From positions 1 to 64,000 of the forward strand of contig JBCCZI010000004.1 of the NCBI GenBank assembly GCA_039187815.1: DNA of 64,000 nt. The letters are read 5' to 3'. A program made the translations under genes and the position numbers. Below are positions 19,001 to 26,189 of the stretch, one piece after another. The number at the start of each line of letters is the position of its first letter. Within the stretch, counting starts at the first letter, position 1. Below the pieces are notes generated by a model. That model was not told the DNA's origin, made no database searches, and was given only the letters and a program-made list of their open reading frames with translations. Origin of the DNA: Thermohalobaculum sp039187815. GTDB taxonomy: Bacteria > Pseudomonadota > Alphaproteobacteria > Rhodobacterales > Rhodobacteraceae.

Positions 19001-19940
19001 GCTCGGCCTGCAGTACAGCCTTGGGACCGAGGCGCTGGTGGCCCTGGCGCTTGGTCGCCTCGGCGAGGCCGAGCGCCATATCCGCATCGCCGTCGATCTG
19101 GCCGACAAGCGCCGCGACCGCAACTCTGCCGCCATGGCGCGGACCATCCTGGGGCTGCTGCTCCATCATGCCGGGCGGTTCGACGAGACGGCGGCGGCCT
19201 TTGACGAGCTCGGACGGCGCGCCCGGCTCGAGGGGAATGACCAGCATTTGGCATGGAGCCTCTATGCCGAGGCCTCGGCCTTCCTGTCGCTCGGGCGCAC
19301 CGAGGAGGCCTGGCGCCGGCTGACCACCGTCGAGCCGCTGATCGCGCTGGTGGACGACGATCTTTCCAAGTTGAACTACACCGCGATCCGGGCGCAGGCG
19401 GCGCTCGAGCGGGGCGAGGTCGAGGCCGCCGCCGAGTGGGCAGCCAAGGCGCACGCGCTCGCCGCGGCCACCCCGCTCAACAATTGGGGCTCGTTCGAGG
19501 GGTTCTTCACCAGCACCGAAGTGACGCTCAGCCTCGCCGCAGCGGCCAACGGCGAGGCGCGCGCCGCCATCCTGGCCGAGGCGCAGAGCGGGTTGGCCAT
19601 CGCGGCCAAATTCGCCGCCCGCTACGCCTTTGCGCGCCCGCGGCTCGGCCAGCACCGCGCCGTGCTGACGGCGCTGTCTGGCGGGCTGGGGGCGCCGAGC
19701 CATCTCGACCGGGCCGCCGACCGAGCCCGCCGCTATGGCATGGCCTATGAGCTTGCCCGGATCGACGCGCTCCGCACCCGGCTCGGCCGCAGCGACGCGG
19801 TGCGCGCCGCGGCCGCCCGCGTCGCGCGCGACGGCTTGGCCCGCCTGCGAGCCCAGCCGATCGGGCTCGCCCGGCTCGACCTCCCGCTCCCCGGATCCGC
19901 GCCGCGCCGATCCGCCCTCTCGCCAGAAGGATCCCGCTGA
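16071..19940 (+). CDS. Class III nucleotidyl cyclase with AAA ATPase and TPR-like tail (soluble-AC-like)
   Basis: The 1289-residue protein starts at GTG 16071 or the next codon, ATG. The first cyclase-homology domain (about residues 20-185) has both metal aspartates, D30 in ADIVGSS and D81 in TAGDSLHAVW. A second cyclase-like domain (about 205-375) lacks the metal Asp. It keeps Arg in the FGLPLVVSTRLM block but has Val where the catalytic Asn normally lies. An AAA-type NTPase follows, with Walker A GGAGSGKS (Lys431) and Walker B VVDDAH (D519, D520). The last 500 residues are Ala-rich helical repeats of TPR type. This order matches mammalian soluble adenylyl cyclase and some bacterial sensors. 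It overlaps the decarboxylase-family gene by 1 base. Confidence 0.85.
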   Translation: MMPQVEATGSAEAPQRSEVREAEGVYLIADIVGSSRICNRLVETEGRRAADRLSTLINASFGPLIGLVSLTAGRVLDTAGDSLHAVWLPGAGEALDMQLAAVEAAAESAMAALAGPPGDTQIPVEARIGIGTGRLAIGESGTSGIASVISGSAIMNALQALAEVEPGEVRVIRGDGLAGEGLDISALPSRLGIFGSAPGVIDPDGETRALSVMSVELAAAGEAFALPVERLEALAAAAERALTPHGAVFETPMLDEKGLTLKAFFGLHGEGEARGRPEVFAALDALTAELGALGAAVRVGVATGRVFLGVFSIAGETRPQCFGLPLVVSTRLMEAAGSHALLDGETARLAGLAERMATPLPPALLKGTHTDIAVSALGPRRAPGSLPGARTGSGQGAPIGREDELARIAAFIARPEIGRALFLRGGAGSGKSELLRHAHAAARAAGATVVPLAPRSYPYDGYLSAWAEALGTLLPGEPPVGPEAGADPAGEADPAARLDQLTLALVERFAEAAPVLVVDDAHRLDEASARLAIRLWRAVPGLRVVAAYDSAAEARIEPWLRRLLVGDDAYLDLGGLSLEATRALLLDRLGVEEIAEDTLARIHALSDGMPDAVLAIGRSARAGLSRYAQRSSDRALGPEAEEVDLPLSVSEAVEQAIGRLGPAARRVLKIASAAGQALDPDLLVRAGAGSAGEVADALETARAAGLVERRAGPRGGALYAFRSERLRNVAYGMMAEATAREAHAALAEAIAATPVRDGRARDAAMAYHWSRTEDRRQALRHLSRAALGAWRRGEYATLLPWLERALSLAEAGRTDPSAPRVSPFREAFWCAVTADAQIQHGNLERASALCRRGLGLLGDRAAGGPWGWIGQGLRASARLATGRLARRPPGIAQRAQYELKGLLYGHLCSCLYFQSDELGMLATALEASDQRERTGTPAGMAMPDAVLAYAAGVSGVGGLSRWFAGRTRRIGAPEDPELGLQYSLGTEALVALALGRLGEAERHIRIAVDLADKRRDRNSAAMARTILGLLLHHAGRFDETAAAFDELGRRARLEGNDQHLAWSLYAEASAFLSLGRTEEAWRRLTTVEPLIALVDDDLSKLNYTAIRAQAALERGEVEAAAEWAAKAHALAAATPLNNWGSFEGFFTSTEVTLSLAAAANGEARAAILAEAQSGLAIAAKFAARYAFARPRLGQHRAVLTALSGGLGAPSHLDRAADRARRYGMAYELARIDALRTRLGRSDAVRAAAARVARDGLARLRAQPIGLARLDLPLPGSAPRRSALSPEGSR

Positions 19941-20890
19941 TGACGCTTCCCCCTTACGCGCTGTTGCCCAACCGCTCAGTGGGGCTCGGTCCTTATGTGC
20001 AACGCGATGGTCGGCTCCACACCTTTTGCATCGATGGCGACATCAAGAAGATCAACAGCTTTCTCGACCAGATGTTCGCCGAGCCTTCGGGCGGGGCCGT
20101 GGCCTATGAGGCGCTGACCCACAAACTCTTCGTCTCCTTCGCCTATTTCCCCTCGGTGCGGGCCGACAACCCGATCGACCGGGACCGCGGTGTGGTGCCC
20201 GAGGGCGACGGTGCGCTGTGGGCGCTGGCCAAGGTCAAGGGCTCGATCCTGGATATGCGCTGGATCCCGCTCTTTCTCTTCGTCGATGCGGGCTCGGCCA
20301 TGAGCACGGGGCGCGAGGTCTACGGGTTTCCCAAGCAGATGGGCCGCTTCGAGATGCCGACCGGCGCGCCGCCCTCGGATGGCCCCTTTCGCGTCTCGGC
20401 CATGGTCATGGACCCATACGCCTATGACACGGTCAGCACCTGGAAGCCGATCTTTTCCTTTGAGAAAGAGCGGGATGGCGGGCTGATCGACCGGATCGAG
20501 AATTTTGGCGAGGCGCTGCTCGGGCGTCTTGGCGACAGTCTGCACGGCATCACGCCCGAGGCGCTGCAAAAGGCGCTGGGCGGGCGCTCGCTGTTGTTCG
20601 ACCTGCCGGTCACCATGGCGTTTCTCAAGCAGTTCCCCTCGGCGGCCGATCAGACGCGGGCCTGCTTCCAGTCGATCGTCGAGGCGGATGCCCGCACGCT
20701 CAAGGTCCATGACGCCGGCTGGACGGCGACGCACTATAAGGGCCAGGTGTTCTCCTATGACAGCCACCCCTTTGCCGAGACGCTGGGGGTGCCCGAGGGC
20801 GAGATGTCCGTGGGCCACGCGCTCTATGCGCGGTTCGACTTCGAGATGGAGCTCGGCAAGGACGTCTGGATCGCCAACGGCGGAGCCTAG
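19940..20890 (+). CDS. Acetoacetate decarboxylase family protein
   Basis: The 316-residue protein carries the family core GREVYGFPKQMG (Lys132; Glu126). In true acetoacetate decarboxylases two adjacent lysines create the low-pKa Schiff-base residue. Here the second position is Gln, so the enzyme may act on other beta-keto or carbonyl compounds, or be an aldolase-dehydratase-like relative. It is longer than the classic enzyme (about 245 residues). The start codon overlaps the cyclase stop by 1 base, so the genes are translationally coupled. The C-terminus overlaps the convergent GT2 gene by 4 bases. Confidence 0.82.
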   Translation: MTLPPYALLPNRSVGLGPYVQRDGRLHTFCIDGDIKKINSFLDQMFAEPSGGAVAYEALTHKLFVSFAYFPSVRADNPIDRDRGVVPEGDGALWALAKVKGSILDMRWIPLFLFVDAGSAMSTGREVYGFPKQMGRFEMPTGAPPSDGPFRVSAMVMDPYAYDTVSTWKPIFSFEKERDGGLIDRIENFGEALLGRLGDSLHGITPEALQKALGGRSLLFDLPVTMAFLKQFPSAADQTRACFQSIVEADARTLKVHDAGWTATHYKGQVFSYDSHPFAETLGVPEGEMSVGHALYARFDFEMELGKDVWIANGGA

Positions 20891-21780
20891 CTGGCAAGCC
20901 TGCGCAGGCGCCGTGCGACGCGGGTGGCGAGCGAGGGCCGGCGCCGGGGCGGGGCGCCAAAGGCCGCGAGCAGAAAGGCCGGGGCCTCCTGCACTCGGGC
21001 GGGGTCGCGGCGGTGATGCACCAGCGCCTCGACCGTGGCCGGGTCGAGGGCGGCGGCGGCGATCTTGCCCATCTGCGCGCAGTGGGCCTCCCAGGCCGCG
21101 CGCACCACGGCGGGGGGCTGGCGTTCCCATTTCGCATGGGTGTTGGTGCCGTGCAGGCGCTTGATATAGAGCGGCTCGGGCACCCGGCGGAGCTCTCCGT
21201 GCACGGCCTTTTGCATCATCCACAGCGTGTCGGCCCACAGGTCCTGATCTTCGCAGAGGCGGAGCCCGTGGCGCACCAGATCCGCCTGGCGCAGCACGGC
21301 GCGGTAGCTGATGCCGTTATAGCGGTCGCGCATCACGGTGCGGAGGCGCTCGGCGACCGTCCCGCGCACCTCGCTGGCGGGGAAGGCCCGGCGGCGCGCA
21401 AAGCGCTGGTCGCTGCGCACCGAGAGATCGCTATAGGCGGCGATCGCTTGGGGCTCGGCTTCGAGCAGCGCCACGCAGCGCTCCAGAAATCGGGGCGCGA
21501 GGGCATCGTCATGGGGCAGGATCATCGCATAGGGGCCCTGCGCCGCAGACAGCACGAAATTGCTGTTGCGCACCCAGCCCAGCCGCTCGGGCGGCTCGAG
21601 AAGCCGGATCCGCCCCGCCGCGTGCAGCCGCTCGAGCGTCGGGGAAGCCGCGCCACCGTCATTCGAGACGATGACCTCGACCTCGGTCAGCGTCTGGTCG
21701 AACACGCTCTCGAGCGTCGCCGCGATGAAGGCCTCGCAGCGATAGGCGGGGATGCAGACCGAGACCTTGGGGTGCGCCAC
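20887..21780 (-). CDS. Family 2 glycosyltransferase
   Basis: The protein is about 297 residues from GTG 21780, five bases after the upstream stop; an ATG at 21825 would overlap the upstream gene by 41 bases. It has the GT2 N-terminal fold: VSVCIPAYRCEAFIAATLESV, then VIVSNDGG, RLGWVRNSNFVL, and the metal-binding DxD-equivalent ILPHDDALAP. Such enzymes transfer a sugar from a nucleotide donor onto a glycan or lipid. Acceptor and donor are unknown. It is translationally coupled to the FAD oxidoreductase, suggesting both modify one cell-surface molecule. Confidence 0.86.
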   Translation of the reverse strand: MAHPKVSVCIPAYRCEAFIAATLESVFDQTLTEVEVIVSNDGGAASPTLERLHAAGRIRLLEPPERLGWVRNSNFVLSAAQGPYAMILPHDDALAPRFLERCVALLEAEPQAIAAYSDLSVRSDQRFARRRAFPASEVRGTVAERLRTVMRDRYNGISYRAVLRQADLVRHGLRLCEDQDLWADTLWMMQKAVHGELRRVPEPLYIKRLHGTNTHAKWERQPPAVVRAAWEAHCAQMGKIAAAALDPATVEALVHHRRDPARVQEAPAFLLAAFGAPPRRRPSLATRVARRLRRLAS

Positions 21781-21784
21781 GGCG

Positions 21785-22993
21785 CTAGCGCTCGCCGAGC
21801 AGCGCGTCGACGCAATCGATCGCACACGGGGCGGCCGAGGAGTACTTGCCCGTCTCGATGCTCCAATAGCCCTTGGCCAAACGGATCGGCCCGTGATCCT
21901 GGCGCTGGTGCAGACGGCTCTCGGGATCGAGGATGTCCGAGCGGCCTTTGGCGATGATGTAGTCTCCGATCACCGTCAGCGCCTCGGGATCGGCGCGGCC
22001 TGCCATGGCGGCAAAGGCCGGGTCTTGGCTCGCCATGCCGCGCCAGGTCTGCTCGGCGAGCTCGGCGGTGGACCCGAGCGGTGGCCGGCTTTGGGCATCG
22101 ATCGGGCCGGTGGTGCGAAAGCACATGCCGACCGGATACCAACAGCTGTAGTGCAGATCGACGCCCGGATAGTAGACGCTGTCGCCGTACGCCCCGAGCA
22201 CCGCGGTCGAGTTCTGCGGCAGCTGGGGGAAGACCTGGCTCGCCTCGTGCAGCACCACGCCGAACTTGAAACGGGTGATCCACTCGCCTGCATGGGCAAA
22301 ACCCGAGGCGGCGTCGATGCGGCGCCGATCGGCCCAGGCGGCATTGATGACACCGTCAAAAGGACCCTCGGGCGTGGCCAAGGCACCGTCGAGTGCCACG
22401 CGCCACAGCGGGCCCGCAGGCTCGATGCGCGCGACCAGCGCGCGGGTGCGCAGCGTGATCCGCGGATGCCGCTCGAGTGCCTCGCGGAGCGCCCGCGCCA
22501 CCCCCTCGGGCCAGAGCGCCCGCTCCTGGGTCAGATAGCCGGCTGTGTGCGGCGCGCCCTCCTGCGGGTCGACGGGCTGGACCGGGCTGTGCGCAAGGCC
22601 GAGATAGCGGGCGCCATGCTCGGCCTCCAACGCGGCCATATGGGCGTCGACCTTGCCGAAATGCGCCGCGATCTGCTCGACGCTCAGCATCGAATCCGGC
22701 AGCACGTAATAGCTAAAGCCCTCGGTCATCAGCGCGTCGATCGTGGCGGAGGGGATCCAGCGCTCGAGGATCGGCCGGAAACGCACCGCGTCATCGATCA
22801 GCCGGCGGGCCGTATCGAACGACGCATCGGCCGCGTAGACATAGCCGAGGTGGATCTTCCCCTCATTCGCGAACGAGGCTCGGGTCAACGCTGCCTCACC
22901 CGCCTCGAACAGGGTCACACCATGGCCGCGGTCACCCAACTCCAAAGCGGCCAGACAGCCGGTCAAACCGGCCCCGACAACAGCAATCTGCAT
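21785..22993 (-). CDS. DAO-type FAD-dependent oxidoreductase
   Basis: The protein has 402 residues from ATG 22993 (an upstream in-frame ATG at 23131 gives a non-conserved tail). The N-terminus is the Rossmann loop VVGAGLTGCLAALEL, then VTLFEAGE; FANEGKIHLGYVYA follows, as in D-amino-acid-oxidase-family enzymes acting near surface-polysaccharide loci. The C-terminal half contains aromatic-rich strands (VYYPGVDLHYSCWYPVG). The substrate is unknown. It forms a two-gene unit with the GT2 glycosyltransferase immediately downstream. Confidence 0.8.
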   Translation of the reverse strand: MQIAVVGAGLTGCLAALELGDRGHGVTLFEAGEAALTRASFANEGKIHLGYVYAADASFDTARRLIDDAVRFRPILERWIPSATIDALMTEGFSYYVLPDSMLSVEQIAAHFGKVDAHMAALEAEHGARYLGLAHSPVQPVDPQEGAPHTAGYLTQERALWPEGVARALREALERHPRITLRTRALVARIEPAGPLWRVALDGALATPEGPFDGVINAAWADRRRIDAASGFAHAGEWITRFKFGVVLHEASQVFPQLPQNSTAVLGAYGDSVYYPGVDLHYSCWYPVGMCFRTTGPIDAQSRPPLGSTAELAEQTWRGMASQDPAFAAMAGRADPEALTVIGDYIIAKGRSDILDPESRLHQRQDHGPIRLAKGYWSIETGKYSSAAPCAIDCVDALLGER

Positions 22994-23175
22994 GATCAAT
23001 CGTCCCGTTCTCAAATCCCCACCGTCTTTGAACCCGGTTTTGCCGGCCCAGTCCATACCTCTGCGTCTTTTGTGGAAACTTCGGGTCAGAGGAGGGATGC
23101 GCTGTGGACATTCAATGGGCGCCGTGGCCAACTTTGCGAGGTATCGGCGATCGACAGCGGTCTCGGGTCGGGGCG

Positions 23176-23922
23176 ATGACGCGTATCCATCCTCTCATCG
23201 GGAGCCTGCTCGGCCTTGCATTGGCGGCCATGGCCGTGGCGATGGCGGGGCCCGCGCAGGCCCAGCTGGCCTTGGAGGAGCGTGCCCGCCTGCCCTCGGG
23301 CACCGCGTATCTCGAGGCCAAAGGCCGCGCGATCGATGCCGACGTCGTCTATTACGATCCAGCCCTGCCGGCGCCGCGGCTGCGCACCAGCGAAGCCCCC
23401 GAACCCGAGGCCGGTCGCGGGTCGGCGCGCGAGGGTGATCTCCTCCCGGGGGAGGGTGTCGCGGCGGATCTGCGTGTGACCTTGGTCAGCCTGTTGGTGC
23501 TCGGCGCGCTCTTCTTCATCGTCTGGCGCTATGGGCCCGCGATGTCCGTCCCGCTCCGCAAGGGCGAGGCCGATCAGGCGCGGCGGCGCGACCGCCCGGC
23601 CAGGCCCGCGACCGAGGCCGCACCGGAGCTTGCGAGCCTGACCACGATCCTCGCGATCCCGGATCGACAGCAAGCGCTGATCCAGTTGGCGCGCGGGGTC
23701 TTGGCGCAGGTCCTGGCTGCCAATGATCTCTTGGCGCAGAGCAGCTGGACCCTGCGCGATGCCTTGCGCCGCGTCCCGCCCTCGCAAAGCCATCGCGAGG
23801 CGCTCTCCCAGTTGCTGTTCGCCGCCGAGGGCGCGCAGTTCGGCGACCGCCCGGTCAACGAGGCGGATTTCACCGCCCATCTCGAACGCATTCGCCCGCT
23901 GTTGCGGGAGCTCTCGCCATGA
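23176..23922 (+). CDS. DUF4129-like exported membrane protein, first gene of MoxR operon
   Basis: The protein has about 248 residues starting at ATG 23176. The signal peptide (MTRIHPLIGSLLGLALAAMAV) ends near AQA. After about 70 periplasmic residues one membrane helix (LLVLGALFFIVWRYGP) leads to a cytoplasmic C-terminal domain of about 130 residues. That domain resembles DUF4129 regions that accompany MoxR/DUF58 genes, though it lacks a motif I can assign firmly. It overlaps the DUF4350 gene by ATGA. The context implies a role in the membrane-associated MoxR complex. Confidence 0.65.
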   Translation: MTRIHPLIGSLLGLALAAMAVAMAGPAQAQLALEERARLPSGTAYLEAKGRAIDADVVYYDPALPAPRLRTSEAPEPEAGRGSAREGDLLPGEGVAADLRVTLVSLLVLGALFFIVWRYGPAMSVPLRKGEADQARRRDRPARPATEAAPELASLTTILAIPDRQQALIQLARGVLAQVLAANDLLAQSSWTLRDALRRVPPSQSHREALSQLLFAAEGAQFGDRPVNEADFTAHLERIRPLLRELSP

Positions 23923-25229
23923 GCCGGGCGGACCAGCCCGCCGGCCCGCGGGGCGACATCCTGCTGATCGGCCTCATTCTGGCCATCGCCTTTGGCGCGA
24001 TGGCCTATCTGTCCGCCCAAAGCAAGCAGGAGCTGCGCCAGTCGCCGAGCGGCTTTGACGGCCTTGCCGACTGGCTGAACCAGGAGGGCATCGAGACGCG
24101 CCCCTTCTTTGGCGGCTGGTCGGTCCCGGCCGACAGTGTCGGGCTGGCGATCATCCCGCTCTATGACGCGGATCTGACCGCCCCGCGCCAGCGCCCCGCC
24201 ACAACCGAAGAGCTGCTGGCCCAGCGGGATGAGTACGACATCGGTCTGCGCGCGTTGCTGACCAAGGCCGCCCAGGTGCCGATGCTGGTCATCCTGCCGA
24301 AATGGCGGAGCGGGATGCGGCTGACGGGGCTCGCCCATCCCGTGCTGACCATCGATCCGGGCGACACGGCCTCGGCGCTGCACGGGATCACAGGGGCGGA
24401 TGTGGGCGCCGTGTCGCTGGCCGCCGAGGCGTTCACCCGCTTCGAGCACCGCATGTCGGGCGGCGAGACGCGCACGGCCACGCTCTATCTCGCCCAGACG
24501 ATGGAGGGACGGGGCTGCCGCCCGATCCTCGGCGAGGTCGGGCGCATGCTGCTTGGCACCTGTCCGCTCGCGGTCGGGCCGCCCGGCAGCACGGTCGTCG
24601 TGCTCGCCGATCCCGATCTCTTCAACAATCACGGGCTGCGCTTGGCCGAGAATGCCTGGATCGCCCGCGATGTGGTCCAAACCCTGGCCCGCGAGGGGGC
24701 CGTCTATATCGACCACAGTCCGAGCAATTGGATCGTGCCGGGGCGCGATGCGGTCGAGCGGGAGCGGAGCTGGGAGGATCTCGCGCGGTTCTTCGCCTAT
24801 CCCGTCTCGCTGATCTGGCTGGCCGTGGCGGCGGTGATGGCGCTGGCGGTCATGCGCTCAGGCGTCCGGTTCGGGCCGGTGCCGCCCGAGCAAACGGCGC
24901 TCGAGGTCTCGCGGGCACAGGTGATCCGCGTCCGCGCGCGCCTGCTGCGCCTGACCGGCCAGGACGGCGCCTTGCTGAGCGCCTATGTGCCGGCGCGCCT
25001 TGCGGCCACGGCCCGGCGCCTGTTCGGTCCCGGCTATGCGCGGCGCGCGAGCGACGAGGCGGCGATCCTGCGCCATGCCGGCCGGCGCGACCCGGCGCTT
25101 GCCCAGCGGCTCGAGGCGCTGCTGGACCGGATCCGCGCCCTGCCCGCAACGCTGGCCGCGGCCGAGGCGATCCGATATGTCGACGATCTGGATGTCTTGT
25201 TGGATCGATTGACCGATGACCCTCGATGA
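23919..25229 (+). CDS. DUF4350-domain membrane protein
   Basis: The 436-residue protein has a membrane helix near the N-terminus (ILLIGLILAIAFGAMAYL), a periplasmic-type DUF4350 domain with the FDGLADWLNQEGIETRPF segment, a second helix near residues 290-310 (YPVSLIWLAVAAVMALAV) and a cytoplasmic tail. DUF4350 is related to the glutamine-amidotransferase-like fold and is regularly encoded next to MoxR and DUF58 genes. It overlaps the gene on either side (4 bases upstream, 14 downstream), so tight co-expression is expected. Biochemical function is unknown. Confidence 0.78.
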   Translation: MSRADQPAGPRGDILLIGLILAIAFGAMAYLSAQSKQELRQSPSGFDGLADWLNQEGIETRPFFGGWSVPADSVGLAIIPLYDADLTAPRQRPATTEELLAQRDEYDIGLRALLTKAAQVPMLVILPKWRSGMRLTGLAHPVLTIDPGDTASALHGITGADVGAVSLAAEAFTRFEHRMSGGETRTATLYLAQTMEGRGCRPILGEVGRMLLGTCPLAVGPPGSTVVVLADPDLFNNHGLRLAENAWIARDVVQTLAREGAVYIDHSPSNWIVPGRDAVERERSWEDLARFFAYPVSLIWLAVAAVMALAVMRSGVRFGPVPPEQTALEVSRAQVIRVRARLLRLTGQDGALLSAYVPARLAATARRLFGPGYARRASDEAAILRHAGRRDPALAQRLEALLDRIRALPATLAAAEAIRYVDDLDVLLDRLTDDPR

Positions 25230-26172
25230 GTTGCGCGGGCAGTTGGCCCGCTTGCGGGACGAGATCGGGACGGCGGTGCTGGGCCAGGAGGAGATCGTCG
25301 ATCTGCTCTTGGTGGCGCTCTTTGCCCGCGGACACGTGCTGATCGAAGGACCGCCCGGCACCGCCAAGACCCTGCTGGCGCGCAGCTTTGCCGCCGCCAT
25401 GGATCTCGATTTCGGCCGCATCCAGTTCACCCCGGATCTGATGCCAGGCGACATTTTGGGCGCCTCGATCTTCGACTTCCAGAGCAATGCCTTTGTGCTG
25501 ACCAAAGGGCCCGTCTTCAGCCAGGTGCTGCTGGCCGATGAGATCAACCGCGCGCCGCCCAAGACCCAGGCCGCCCTGTTGCAGGCCATGAGCGAGAACA
25601 CGGTGACCATCGACGGCACGGACCATGCGCTCGGCCGCGAGTTCATCGTGATCGCCACCCAGAACCCCATCGAGCAGCAGGGCACCTATCCGCTGCCCGA
25701 AGCGCAGCTCGACCGGTTCCTGTTCAAGCTCAACATCGCGTTCCCGCCCGAGGCGGTCGAGATGGCGATCCTGCAAAAGCACGCGGCCGAACCGCTCGAC
25801 GCGGGCGCCGAGACCCGCGGGATCGCCAAGGTGCTGGACCCCGCACAGCTGCAGGCGAGCCGCGACTTGATCGACGGCATTCTGCTGAAGACTGACATCC
25901 TGGCCTATATCCTGCGCCTTGTCCGCGCGACGCGGGAGACCTCGGAGATCGCCTTTGGCGCCTCGACCCGGGCCGCAGACGCGATCGCCGCCGCCACCCG
26001 CGCCTCGGCCGCCATGAACGGCCGCGATTTCGCCATCCCGGACGATGTCAAACGCCTGTTCGTGCCGGCCTTGCAGCATCGCATCGTGCTGGGGCCGGCG
26101 GCCGAGATCGAGGGGCAAAGCGCTGAGCGGGTGCTCGAGAGCATCCTCGACCAGGTCGAGGCGCCCCGCTGA
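25216..26172 (+). CDS. MoxR family AAA+ ATPase
   Basis: The 318-residue protein is a full-length MoxR ATPase. Walker A is GPPGTAKT at residues 45-52, the MoxR segment ILGASIF follows, and Walker B is LLADEINRAPPK. The sensor 1 region contains ATQNPIEQQGTYPLPEAQLDRF. MoxR proteins act as chaperone-like ATPases that mature or switch partner complexes, usually with DUF58 and VWA-domain proteins encoded alongside. Its position between DUF4350 and DUF58 genes fits this. It overlaps the preceding gene by 14 bases. Confidence 0.95.
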   Translation: MTLDELRGQLARLRDEIGTAVLGQEEIVDLLLVALFARGHVLIEGPPGTAKTLLARSFAAAMDLDFGRIQFTPDLMPGDILGASIFDFQSNAFVLTKGPVFSQVLLADEINRAPPKTQAALLQAMSENTVTIDGTDHALGREFIVIATQNPIEQQGTYPLPEAQLDRFLFKLNIAFPPEAVEMAILQKHAAEPLDAGAETRGIAKVLDPAQLQASRDLIDGILLKTDILAYILRLVRATRETSEIAFGASTRAADAIAAATRASAAMNGRDFAIPDDVKRLFVPALQHRIVLGPAAEIEGQSAERVLESILDQVEAPR

Positions 26173-26189
26173 TCCGGCCGGCGCGACGC

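Noticed and set aside
16119..19703. 1194-residue open frame antisense to the cyclase gene
   Set aside because: It mirrors a GC-rich gene with third-position bias and has no recognisable domain; the plus-strand frame has cyclase, Walker and TPR-like features.
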